A stretch of 34,644 nucleotides of DNA, from the NCBI GenBank assembly GCA_964623885.1, contig CAZUVM010000097.1, forward strand, positions 1 to 34,644. Reading direction: 5' to 3'. The DNA comes from CAZUVM01 sp964623885. Lineage in GTDB: Bacteria; Verrucomicrobiota; Verrucomicrobiia; Limisphaerales; UBA8199. The translations under genes were made by a program, and so were the position numbers. Of this stretch, positions 17,260-25,833 are shown piece after piece (the first letter of the stretch is position 1; every line of letters starts with the position of its first letter). The notes beneath the pieces are model-generated. The model saw nothing but the letters and a program-made list of their open reading frames with translations, made no database searches and was not told the DNA's origin.

Positions 17260-19266
17260 TTATCTTCGCCCGCTGCTGCCGGCGTTTCCTGAGGGAGCGG
17301 ATGGAGCCGCCGGCGCCGAATGCGCGCCTCCGCCAGAACCGCCTGAATAGGAAGGAGCCGGCGCCGAACGCCCACCTCCACCTGAATAAGCCGGTGCCGG
17401 CGCGGAGCGTGGCACTTCTGAATAGGACGGACGTGAAGGCGATGAGTAGTTCGGAGCCGGTTGAGAACGATACGTCTGCGAAGGAGTGTTGTAGCTGCGT
17501 TGAACTGTGTTAGCAGGCGCCTGCGGTTGCGGCGCATTTCGATAATGCCCCGGAGCCGAAGCGGCAGCGCCGGGATTCAGCCACGGCGTGGCGCGCGAAG
17601 GTTCAGCCCGAGGGGCAGCCTGACCATTGGCGCTGGCAATGCCAGGAGCTTGCGAATCATACCAGGCTGGTCGAGCCGGCTGAGCACGGGACGCAGCATT
17701 GTTTTCAGACAAATACACACTCGAACGTTGCCCAGCGTAGGTGCCTTCCCGCTGCGCCAGAGGCTGAGACTGCGAGGCCCCGCTTGTCATCGGAGCTTGC
17801 GCCACGCCATTCTGCTGCCGCCCTATGATGACCAAAGAACTTCTTGGATTCGGTGACGAAGCAAGCGGTTTGGGCGAAATCTGTTCTTGCCCGCGCAGGA
17901 TCAACGGCGCGGTCGCGGTCGAACGCGCTTGATTCGCAGTGAAGCGATTGGCAGGAAGTTCGCTCCCTGGCTGCCCGCCGGCTGGAACATAAGTACTGGC
18001 CATCGTATGGCCTGCGCTCAACCCGGGTCGCACGGGCGACGTCGTAGCAGACCTCGCGCCCACCGTGATCGGCGGACGGTATACCGAAAGGGTTCTAGTG
18101 TTGCTGTCAATAACCTCGGCCCGGCCGCCACGAACTGTGGTCCTGCCCATGTCGCGAAGCTTCAGCGGTTCGACTACCTGGTGCGTCGCCGCCGCCACCC
18201 GCGCCGCGGAGACACCCTGATTCACAACCGTGTTGTGCGTGGTGACAAACCGGTTCGCCGCCATAGTCTGATGGAATATCGGCTCAGCTTGATGGCCCGT
18301 AAAGGCGACTCCTTGCAGGTGATGATCGTGGAAGGAGTGCCAGGGCACAAAACAGAAGTGGTTTGCCGAAGCAGCCCACGCCGCCCCTGGTGCCAGCGGC
18401 GCCCAGCCGCAATAATCGTTGGAATAGCGCCAGGAAACCCACGATGGCCCCCAAACGTGACCGGGCGCCCAACACCAGCCCAGATGATTGTTATGAAACC
18501 ACCGTCCATAATGAAATGGCGCCCAGCCCCATGAATAATCTGACATCCAGTACCAACCGTAATCGGTGTAAGCCCAGTGGCCGGAATTACAATAAGGCTG
18601 CCAGCCCGGATTTACCACCACCACGGTCGGCTGCCAGCACGGACCATAACCGTCCACATTGACCCAATTTCCATAGGGCGACAGAGAGTTATAAAACTGC
18701 GAGTAATCGGCATTCTCTGGAGGCGTCAATGGTGCCTCAACGGGCGGCGGCGCGATGGTTTCCTCACCCGGCGGCGCTACGGGAACGGGCGGCGGAGCAG
18801 CGGGCGGATTGTTGGGCTGCATGCCCGCGAAATTCTGGTCATGCTGGAGCATGGCCGTGACCACTGCGCTCGGGACGCCTATGTCATTGAGGTAAATGAT
18901 CTGGTCGGCGGTAAGATTAAACGTGCTGGGTGAGTTGGTAACAAACGCCAGCATCACGCCCTGGTCCAGTCCGGAATTGGCCAGCCGAACTACCTCCGAA
19001 ACCGGACTGTTAGGGGAGATGTTGGGCGGAGGCCTTTGGACCTGCATTGGCGTGGCGGTTGCATCCGCCAATTGCGCGGCTGAAATATCCGGGCCGGGAA
19101 AATCCCCGGTGGAAAGATCGATTGGCGGTGGTTGAGCAGCCATCATTTCCGCGGCTGCGTTTTCGGTTGGAGTCGGACTGGAGGGATCCTGCTGGCACCC
19201 ACCGACCAAAGGCAGGACGTCTAACGCCAGTCCCAAGCTCCATATCAGAAGACTGCGGCTTGTCAT
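17260..19266 (-). CDS. DUF6600-type lipoprotein with low-complexity tail
   Basis: The 668-residue protein has a lipoprotein signal peptide: ATG 19266, MTSRSLLIWSLGLALDVLPLVGGC, with the lipid-bearing Cys at 24. Residues 186-295 are extremely rich in Trp, Tyr and Gly (SLSPYGNWVNVDGYG, GHWAYTDYGWYWMSDYSWGWAPFHYGRW), the pattern I know as DUF6600. Before it lies a Pro-rich linker; after it a Gln/Ala/Pro/Ser-rich stretch of more than 200 residues ending in Gly/Ser repeats. The role is unknown, probably in the outer envelope. The start at 19308 would put 14 extra residues before the signal peptide and is rejected. Large antisense ORFs here are shadows of its biased composition. Confidence 0.8.
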   Translation of the reverse strand: MTSRSLLIWSLGLALDVLPLVGGCQQDPSSPTPTENAAAEMMAAQPPPIDLSTGDFPGPDISAAQLADATATPMQVQRPPPNISPNSPVSEVVRLANSGLDQGVMLAFVTNSPSTFNLTADQIIYLNDIGVPSAVVTAMLQHDQNFAGMQPNNPPAAPPPVPVAPPGEETIAPPPVEAPLTPPENADYSQFYNSLSPYGNWVNVDGYGPCWQPTVVVVNPGWQPYCNSGHWAYTDYGWYWMSDYSWGWAPFHYGRWFHNNHLGWCWAPGHVWGPSWVSWRYSNDYCGWAPLAPGAAWAASANHFCFVPWHSFHDHHLQGVAFTGHQAEPIFHQTMAANRFVTTHNTVVNQGVSAARVAAATHQVVEPLKLRDMGRTTVRGGRAEVIDSNTRTLSVYRPPITVGARSATTSPVRPGLSAGHTMASTYVPAGGQPGSELPANRFTANQARSTATAPLILRGQEQISPKPLASSPNPRSSLVIIGRQQNGVAQAPMTSGASQSQPLAQREGTYAGQRSSVYLSENNAASRAQPARPAWYDSQAPGIASANGQAAPRAEPSRATPWLNPGAAASAPGHYRNAPQPQAPANTVQRSYNTPSQTYRSQPAPNYSSPSRPSYSEVPRSAPAPAYSGGGGRSAPAPSYSGGSGGGAHSAPAAPSAPSGNAGSSGRR

Positions 19267-19420
19267 AGCGTTGGGTGACAGGATACGCCTAATTGCTTCT
19301 CCTGTCATTAAGATCGACTCGTTTCAGGCGGGTCCTATTCACCGACCGGAATACGTCGCAAATCGTTGATTTTCAACCACAAGGAGATCCGCGAGTCGAG
19401 TCTTGTGGTCTGTACGGACT

Positions 19421-20599
19421 CTATTGCGCCTGGACCCGGAAGAACGCCGTGCCACTCGGAAACGCGACCGGCACCACCTGTGGATCGTTAGTAAGCGTTA
19501 CTGAAATCACCGGCTGCCAGTTTGGAGAATCCAGCGACGGGGACTTCTGGACTTGGTGCATGTGGTTGATATCGCCATGAATCGTGAACAGCAGGTTGCT
19601 GGAAGTTGTTGCCATCTGAATCATCGGCTGCCGGGGCAGAGTTACGCCCGAAGCGGTGTCGCTAAAATCGGGGATGCCATTATTATTCGAGTCATTGGGG
19701 TCGTTGATCGAGAGGACCCAGATCGCGTAAGGATAAACACTGGATAGATCGCCATCGTCATCAAACTCGACATACCCGGCATAGTTGGTGGGATAATTCG
19801 GGTCACGGAAGAAGTAATGATTGGTGAAATTATACGTGTTGGAATTGGCGTCCATCAGGATGCCGGGCTTATTGGTGAGCGAGTTGAAGGGATCGCCGTC
19901 AGCCTTGACGAAGGTGATCGATCCCTGGCGCGTGTTGGTAGAAACGCCGGTCTGGGTAAGATTAATCGTCGCGGTTACATTAGGGGAACCAGGAGTGTAC
20001 GTCATGGTGCCTGTGTACTGCAGGATCTTGAAAGTGCCAGTGAATGTGCCATACCAGTCGCCATAAGGCAGCGGCCCCGAAAGGTTAAACGTATCCCACT
20101 GGTAAGTGCCAGTATAGGAGCCCGGCGACCTCGTCCAGGTAGCATTGATGGAGCCGTATTCGGTGGAGGAGCTTACAGGGTAGCAATAAAGCGAATACGC
20201 GCCGGTAGTTTGGACATTGGCGCCGAGCGACACCTCAAAAAAATCGGGAAAGCGGTTGTTATTGGCATCCGTGTCCATTGGCAAGGTGATGTTTAACGTG
20301 CCGGAAAACGTTGCGCGGTAGTATTTATCATTAACGTACAGAAGACTAATGTAACCGAACGTCTCCGGCAGTTGGATATCATAGTACCCTGGACCGAACG
20401 GCCACCAGGGGCCAACTTCTCCGGCGCCGTCATTTCGGTCGGAGAAGTTAAGATCCACGGAATCGCCATAGGTACCGATGCCATGATCGACCTCGATGGA
20501 CAGGCAGTACATCCGAACGGGGATGGTTTGAGCGGCAAACATGGAGCCAGCGACGCCCAGTAAGAGACAAGCTAGCAAACAGTAGTATTTCGGTTTCAT
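19421..20599 (-). CDS. Secreted protein with calcium-type repeats and phylum-specific tail
   Basis: The 392-residue protein has a signal peptide (MKPKYYCLLACLLLGVAGSMFAA). It has two short Asp/Asn-rich segments, DTDANNNRFPDFFEV and DPNDSNNNGIPDFSD, like thrombospondin type-3 calcium loops. The beta-rich middle is full of Thr, Tyr and Gly. The end (HQVQKSPSLDSPNWQPVISVTLTNDPQ...AFFRVQAQ) is related in pattern to the tail of the secreted protein at 16311-17249. I do not recognise an enzymatic domain; a structural or adhesive role outside the cell is a guess. ATG 20599 is chosen because AAGG lies five bases upstream; GTG 20605 is two codons earlier. Confidence 0.75.
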   Translation of the reverse strand: MKPKYYCLLACLLLGVAGSMFAAQTIPVRMYCLSIEVDHGIGTYGDSVDLNFSDRNDGAGEVGPWWPFGPGYYDIQLPETFGYISLLYVNDKYYRATFSGTLNITLPMDTDANNNRFPDFFEVSLGANVQTTGAYSLYCYPVSSSTEYGSINATWTRSPGSYTGTYQWDTFNLSGPLPYGDWYGTFTGTFKILQYTGTMTYTPGSPNVTATINLTQTGVSTNTRQGSITFVKADGDPFNSLTNKPGILMDANSNTYNFTNHYFFRDPNYPTNYAGYVEFDDDGDLSSVYPYAIWVLSINDPNDSNNNGIPDFSDTASGVTLPRQPMIQMATTSSNLLFTIHGDINHMHQVQKSPSLDSPNWQPVISVTLTNDPQVVPVAFPSGTAFFRVQAQ

Positions 20600-20704
20600 A
20601 ATCACCTTGGCCGACTATGAAACAGCTGCGGATTCACGGAGTCAAGATCATTTTATGCAGAAAATGAAACGTACGCGAACCACTTCACCAGTAACTGGTC
20701 TGTG

Positions 20705-21124
20705 TCACGGCACATAATCATCAAGTGCAAGTCGGCAATGCCAACACCTCCCACGAAATGCCAGCCACGGTGAAAGCCCTAAATGGAAGAGTTCACCACA
20801 ACGAGGGCATCGGACAGCGTTCATCCGCAGTCCTGCCGCCACATAAAGCACGAAATACAATGGTGCAGAATACGTGAGAGCCTTATCACCAAACAGCTCG
20901 CCAATTGAGAACATCACAGGTATAAAAAGCACCCACAGAATCCAAACAGCATTCCTTCGCCTTCGAATGTTCCTGACTCCTTCCACGATGACACCGATGT
21001 CGCGTTCATAATCTGTCTCGGCTTCTAAGGCGGAAACGGCCTCGGGCTGCGCCTCCCTTGCACACTTCCAACACGAATCGAACTGGTCTTCGATGCTCTC
21101 TTTGCATCTTGGGCAGGTCCACAT
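20705..21124 (-). CDS. Zinc-ribbon membrane protein of unknown function
   Basis: The 139-residue protein opens with a zinc-ribbon (CPRCKES...CWKC, residues 4-21), followed by a charged linker and two membrane helices (AVWILWVLFIPVMFSIGEL and YSAPLYFVLYVAAGL). It closes with a second ribbon (CPRCGELFH...CWHC). Both ribbons should face the cytosol. No enzymatic motif is seen. It starts 20 bases after the preceding membrane-protein gene, so the two are probably co-transcribed. TTG 21130 is a possible earlier start. Confidence 0.7.
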   Translation of the reverse strand: MWTCPRCKESIEDQFDSCWKCAREAQPEAVSALEAETDYERDIGVIVEGVRNIRRRRNAVWILWVLFIPVMFSIGELFGDKALTYSAPLYFVLYVAAGLRMNAVRCPRCGELFHLGLSPWLAFRGRCWHCRLALDDYVP

Positions 21125-21143
21125 AGGCAATAGTACTTTAGGC

Positions 21144-22007
21144 TTAACTCACCTTGCCGCTAACGCTGACGGAATGAGCGGCTGCTTGGCGGCTTTTGCG
21201 CCAGCGTCGCCCCAGCCACCGGCCTAAGGTCTTGAAGTTGGGCAGACCCATGTCGTCGCAGATAGCCCCGACGTAGAACAACCAGAAGGTGAAGCGGAAT
21301 TGGTTATCGCCATACCAGTTCCACCATTGCTCGAAGCTGCCCAAATGGCCTCGGCCTAGGATAGTTTCAGCGACCGGTTGAAAGGTGGAGAGCACATCCT
21401 GAAAGACCCAATGCCATAACATTTGCGCCCATGAAAACTTTTGGACCCAGACCAAAACCATGGCAGAAATCATGGCCCCGAAGGCGTTGCCAACAACCAT
21501 CCGGAACCAGTTCTCGGATACGTTGTTGATGATTCGCTGTCGGCGGGACGGCGCAGCGCCCGACTCAACAGCAAGGCCGTAACGGAGACGGTTCCACATC
21601 CCGACGCAAAAGAAAATTGCGGCCACCATGAGGAAGTGGTTTTTGGTGAGCGGGGTCCAATCGAGGTTGTGGAATTGCTGAAAGTGCAGTTTGGCAGGAG
21701 AATCGTGTTTTGGCAGAGGAGGTGTATCGGCGTTTTCAGCTTGGGCGGAGGGATCGACTTCGAGCTCTGGCGTGTCGCGTGCTGGCGCGCCGGCGCTTGC
21801 GGACTGTTTGGCCGCCGGCCTGTCAAACATCGGAGGCCGCGACGGTATCATGTTCTCGAAAATCCCGCCCACGATGCTGATGGCGATGCCGCCGAAGAGC
21901 AGCACCAGGAAGGCGCGGACGCCCGCGTGCCAAGCGGTTTCCCAAATCACGGCGAAGAGATCGTCGCCTGAGCGCACAGGCAATGGGGTAGGTTTATCCT
22001 GTAGCAT
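21144..22007 (-). CDS. Multi-pass membrane protein of unknown function
   Basis: The 287-residue protein has about three membrane segments (AFLVLLFGGIAISIVGGIF; HFLMVAAIFFCVGMW; VVGNAFGAMISAMVLVWVQ). A Pro/Ala-rich stretch between the first two (ASAGAPARDTPELEVDPSAQ) looks unstructured. The C-terminal part is Trp-rich (FEQWWNWYGDNQFRFTFWLFYVGAI) and ends with a very basic LGRRWRKSRQ. I do not recognise a family. It is divergent from tamB with a 106-base gap and sits directly upstream of the zinc-ribbon gene. Confidence 0.65.
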   Translation of the reverse strand: MLQDKPTPLPVRSGDDLFAVIWETAWHAGVRAFLVLLFGGIAISIVGGIFENMIPSRPPMFDRPAAKQSASAGAPARDTPELEVDPSAQAENADTPPLPKHDSPAKLHFQQFHNLDWTPLTKNHFLMVAAIFFCVGMWNRLRYGLAVESGAAPSRRQRIINNVSENWFRMVVGNAFGAMISAMVLVWVQKFSWAQMLWHWVFQDVLSTFQPVAETILGRGHLGSFEQWWNWYGDNQFRFTFWLFYVGAICDDMGLPNFKTLGRWLGRRWRKSRQAAAHSVSVSGKVS

Positions 22008-22113
22008 CAGTGGATTTCTATACGACAGGCGGCAATACCTTGGCGATTACAATCGCGGGATGGGTTTAGAACCTCGGCTTTCATTCAGTGCGGGACCTGG
22101 GCTACATTGAAGC

Positions 22114-25100
22114 ATGCCGCCAGGAAGGCGACGCCGCAAACTCCTGCTGGCCCTCGGCCTAGCCGTGGGCGGGCTGATTCTGCTTTGGGTGTTTTTCCCG
22201 GTGTGGTTTCCGTGGATTTTGAAGCCGGTAGCCGGTTCGCGCGGCATTCATTACGAGCGATACACGCGGGAGGGATATTCCCGGTTCCGGGTGACAAACC
22301 TGACTTTTACGAATTCCACAACGCGATTGCGAGCGGAGCGAGCGGAGCTGGTGGTGCCCTCAGTCTGGCTTTGGCGGCTGGCATTTTCGAGAGCGCGAAC
22401 GGCGAACTGCTTCGTAGCGGTCGATCGCTGGCAGTTTGAATCACTGCCCGGTCCGGGCACGCCAGGGCGCGAAACACCGCTGTATGATTCCATCCATAGT
22501 GTGTCCTCAGTTTTCGGAGCGCTGACCCGCTGGGTCCCGTGCGCGGTTCTGGAAGAGGGTTCCATTCGTATTCAGGGGCGAGAAGTGACGGTGCCGAGCG
22601 CGACTTGGACCAACGGCGTGCTCACCGCCAGCGCCGCAACCGCGCAACCGGCTTTCCAAGCAGAGGTCAGCGCCAAGGTCGGTCACGGACCGCCTTTTGA
22701 ACTTGAAATACGTTCGCAACCGCTGCACGTGGAATCGAGCATCAACCTGGGGACAAACGCGTCGGGGCTCGTGTTGGCGAGCACCTGGCTCTGGTGGACC
22801 AATCGGGTGCAATTGGACGCAGCGATTGGGCGGAAAGGAATGTTGCCGGCCAGTGCGCGGCTGCAAGCGCGCCAATTCAGGTTGCCGGCCCGTTTGGCCG
22901 GTTTGAAAGATTACCAGGACCTGAACGCATCGGTCTCGGCCGACTGGAATGCGGGGGCATTCTCGCTGGACGCGAGCGCGGATGCGAACCCGCTGTTGAT
23001 GGCCACGAACTGGCCGCCGCTTAAACTCGATCTGCATGCGCGCGGCGATACCAATTCCGCCACCATCGAGCGCGCCACGCTCACGGCGACTTCGCTGCAA
23101 GCGGCCCTGACCAGCCCGGTGCAAGTGTACTTTAACGGACCGCTCGTTAGGGAACCGACGACGCTGCGCATCACCGCCGACCTCAGCAAACAACCCTGGG
23201 TGCCGGTCACAGGAAGTTTAACCGGCGAAACGGATTTCCGGCCATCGACCGGCAAATACCCTCAGGCGAATTTTCGGTTCACAGGTTCGAATATTACGGC
23301 GGTCTCGATGACCGCGCGCCGGGTCGAGCTGGACGGGCGGCTGGACTGGCCGCATCTCGAATTGACTCGCGCCGACGCAACTTTGGCGGATGGATCGACG
23401 GCTAAAATCTCGGGAAACGCAGACCTGCAAACCCTGACCTTTGCCACTGGCCAAGTGGAGGCGCGCGGCCCCATCGCCAGGCGCTGGCTGCCCAAAGGCT
23501 ATTCGTATCAGGCGCTGTCAGTGACGGGGAAATTCTCCGGACCCCTTGGGTCGCTGGAGCACCAGGGACATGTCGAACTGGGTCAATTCAGCAGCCCAAC
23601 ACTCAAACCGCTGGATCTGCAGGCTGATTGGACCGTGCACTTCACCAACGCGATTGAATTTCATCTCGCTGCCAACGCCGGCAATGGCGTGGCGCGCATG
23701 AGCGGCGCCGTAACGAACGGCCCTGAAAAAATCGAGCTGCGCCTGGCGGAACTCGATCTGCGAACGAATAACCAACCGGCGCTGGCACTCGCGAAGCCCT
23801 GGGAGGTTAGCTTGGCGCGATCCGGTTCGGCGACCGGCTGGGAAATCCAGGCCGGTCCTTTGGACGTGCGCGGACCGGCGGGCGCCGTCCGGGCCGATGC
23901 GGACATCGCATGGCCGGACGCGGGAACATTCAATCTGCAGATCCAAGGCCTTTCCTCGACGCTGCTAAGTGGTTTAACGACCAATGTAGTGCCGGCGGTT
24001 CATGTGGAGAAATTGGAAGCCGCTGCGGGCTGGAGCAACGGTCCGGTCACTTTTCGCGTAAACCTGACGGCGAACCAGGGGCAAGCAAGCGAATCAACGA
24101 ACGCGCTGAGTTTCGCCGCGAATTTGCAAGTGAATGGCGGACCCGAGGGCATAGCCTTATCGAATCTCGTGGTCACCACGCAGACCGCGCCGGTGGCCAA
24201 AGCGCAGGGCTTCTTTCCAGCGACCATCGACCCGGCGTCGCGGACGAACCTGGTGCGGCTGGAACTGGATCGGCCGTTGCAATTCACGGCGGAAGCGCAG
24301 CCGCATGCGTGGTTCTGGGGCCAGGTGGCGGCCTGGACCGGCATGCGGCTGGGCGACCCACAGTTGCGCGCAGACGTCACGGGCACGTGGCGCGCGCCGG
24401 CGGGCGAGGTGCGGTTGCGGGCGCGACAAATCCAACTGCGATCAACCGGAAAAACCACGCCGGAGCTCAGAAATCTCGAAGTCAACATCGAGCTGGACCG
24501 AAAACAGGCCCGGATAACCAATGGGCATTTGCTGGTGCAGGGCCAGCCGGTCGTGTTGACCGCCGAGGTGCCGTTAGGCGAACGCTTCTGGTCGGAATTG
24601 CAGCAGGGAAAAACACCTAATTGGGACCTTGCCACCGCTCACTTTCAAATAGCGAATGCGCAGGTGGAGGCGTTCGCGCCGCTGTTTCCGAGCCTCCTCT
24701 CACCAGCCGGCGAGTTCAACGCGGATCTCACGCTTGCCCCGGGCCTGGCGTTGAGTGGGGAAATTTCGTTGCGCGGTGCGCGCACGCGGCCGCTGTCGAC
24801 CCTGGGTCCGCTGCGCAACATCCAATTGGACCTCCGGCTGCGCGATCGCCTGGTCGAACTGGCCAATGCCAGCGCCCGCATCGGCGGCGCCACCGTCAAT
24901 CTGAGCGGCCACCTGGATGTGCGCGGCACCAATTGGCTGGCCGGCTCCCTGCCGCCATTCGAACTTTCCCTGCGCGGGGAGGACGTGCCGCTGTCGCGCC
25001 AGCCCGACTCGATCATCCGCAGCGACTTGCTTCTGGCGGTCATCCACACCAACGGCGCGGCCCCGCTCGTGACGGGCGAAGTCAACTTGCGCGACAGTTT

Positions 25101-25833
25101 TTACCTCAGCGACATCCGAGACCTCATCCCAGGCAAAGTGGCTACCCCGAGTCGCCGGCCTCCGTACTTCAGCATCGAGGAACCCTTCCTGGCCGATTGG
25201 CGCCTCGCGGTGCAAGTCAGCGGCTCCCGGTTCCTCAAGGTGCGCAGCTCCCTCTTCAACGGCGATGTCACCGCCAACCTGAAAGTCCAAGGTACCTTGA
25301 AAGACCCCATTGCGCTCGGGGACGTTAAGATTGACTACGGCATTGTGCGATTCCCGTTCGCTGACCTCGAGGTGAAGCAAGGTCTGGTGGTGCTCACCAG
25401 TCAGGACCCTTACCGCCCGCAATTGACCGTCAGCGCCAGCTCCAAACAGTTCGGCTACGATTTACACATGGACGCCTCCGGGCCGGTCGACGCGCCGGTG
25501 CTTCAGTTCAACTCTTCGCCACCACTGAGTTCCGACCAGATCTTGCTCATGGTCACCGCCGGCCAACTGCCGCAGGGAGCCTACAACCTGACGGCGCAAC
25601 AAAAGGCGCAGACGATGGCCATGTTCCTCGGGCGCGATCTGCTGGCCAAGCTAGGCATCGGCAGCCAAACCGAGCCACGGCTCACCATTAAGTCGGGCGA
25701 GGAGATCACGGACCAGGGTCGCCCAACCTACCATGTCGAATATAAGCTCACCGACCGCTGGTCGCTGGAAGGCGAATACGATCGGTTCGGCGATTTCAAT
25801 GCCGGCTTCAAGTGGCGCGTGTACTCCAAATGA
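22114..25833 (+). CDS. tamB: TamB-like translocation/lipid transport protein
   Basis: The 1239-residue protein has an N-terminal membrane anchor (about residues 10-30, LLLALGLAVGGLILLWVFFPV), then a long periplasmic region made almost wholly of beta strands, as in the AsmA/TamB superfamily. It ends with the TamB/DUF490 C-terminal domain (VKQGLVVLTSQDPYRPQLTVSAS..., SSDQILLMVTAGQLPQG, YKLTDRWSLEGEYDRFGDFNAGFKW). TamB spans the periplasm and pairs with the Omp85 protein TamA. It is implicated in outer-membrane protein insertion and, more recently, phospholipid transport between membranes. The next gene, an Omp85 protein, overlaps its stop by four bases, which strongly supports the pairing. Confidence 0.9.
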   Translation: MPPGRRRRKLLLALGLAVGGLILLWVFFPVWFPWILKPVAGSRGIHYERYTREGYSRFRVTNLTFTNSTTRLRAERAELVVPSVWLWRLAFSRARTANCFVAVDRWQFESLPGPGTPGRETPLYDSIHSVSSVFGALTRWVPCAVLEEGSIRIQGREVTVPSATWTNGVLTASAATAQPAFQAEVSAKVGHGPPFELEIRSQPLHVESSINLGTNASGLVLASTWLWWTNRVQLDAAIGRKGMLPASARLQARQFRLPARLAGLKDYQDLNASVSADWNAGAFSLDASADANPLLMATNWPPLKLDLHARGDTNSATIERATLTATSLQAALTSPVQVYFNGPLVREPTTLRITADLSKQPWVPVTGSLTGETDFRPSTGKYPQANFRFTGSNITAVSMTARRVELDGRLDWPHLELTRADATLADGSTAKISGNADLQTLTFATGQVEARGPIARRWLPKGYSYQALSVTGKFSGPLGSLEHQGHVELGQFSSPTLKPLDLQADWTVHFTNAIEFHLAANAGNGVARMSGAVTNGPEKIELRLAELDLRTNNQPALALAKPWEVSLARSGSATGWEIQAGPLDVRGPAGAVRADADIAWPDAGTFNLQIQGLSSTLLSGLTTNVVPAVHVEKLEAAAGWSNGPVTFRVNLTANQGQASESTNALSFAANLQVNGGPEGIALSNLVVTTQTAPVAKAQGFFPATIDPASRTNLVRLELDRPLQFTAEAQPHAWFWGQVAAWTGMRLGDPQLRADVTGTWRAPAGEVRLRARQIQLRSTGKTTPELRNLEVNIELDRKQARITNGHLLVQGQPVVLTAEVPLGERFWSELQQGKTPNWDLATAHFQIANAQVEAFAPLFPSLLSPAGEFNADLTLAPGLALSGEISLRGARTRPLSTLGPLRNIQLDLRLRDRLVELANASARIGGATVNLSGHLDVRGTNWLAGSLPPFELSLRGEDVPLSRQPDSIIRSDLLLAVIHTNGAAPLVTGEVNLRDSFYLSDIRDLIPGKVATPSRRPPYFSIEEPFLADWRLAVQVSGSRFLKVRSSLFNGDVTANLKVQGTLKDPIALGDVKIDYGIVRFPFADLEVKQGLVVLTSQDPYRPQLTVSASSKQFGYDLHMDASGPVDAPVLQFNSSPPLSSDQILLMVTAGQLPQGAYNLTAQQKAQTMAMFLGRDLLAKLGIGSQTEPRLTIKSGEEITDQGRPTYHVEYKLTDRWSLEGEYDRFGDFNAGFKWRVYSK

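Noticed and set aside
17249..17537. N-terminal extension of the secreted protein at 16311-17249
   Set aside because: It overlaps the end of the DUF6600-type gene and encodes an Arg-rich, implausible peptide; a signal peptide begins exactly at GTG 17249.
17887..18534. 215-codon ORF antisense to the lipoprotein gene
   Set aside because: It is highly Arg/Pro-rich and opposite the conserved Trp/Tyr-rich domain, so it is a shadow frame.
20652..20669. CATTTT/AAAATG hairpin as a terminator
   Set aside because: Stem is short and AT-only, with no T-run in the direction of transcription.
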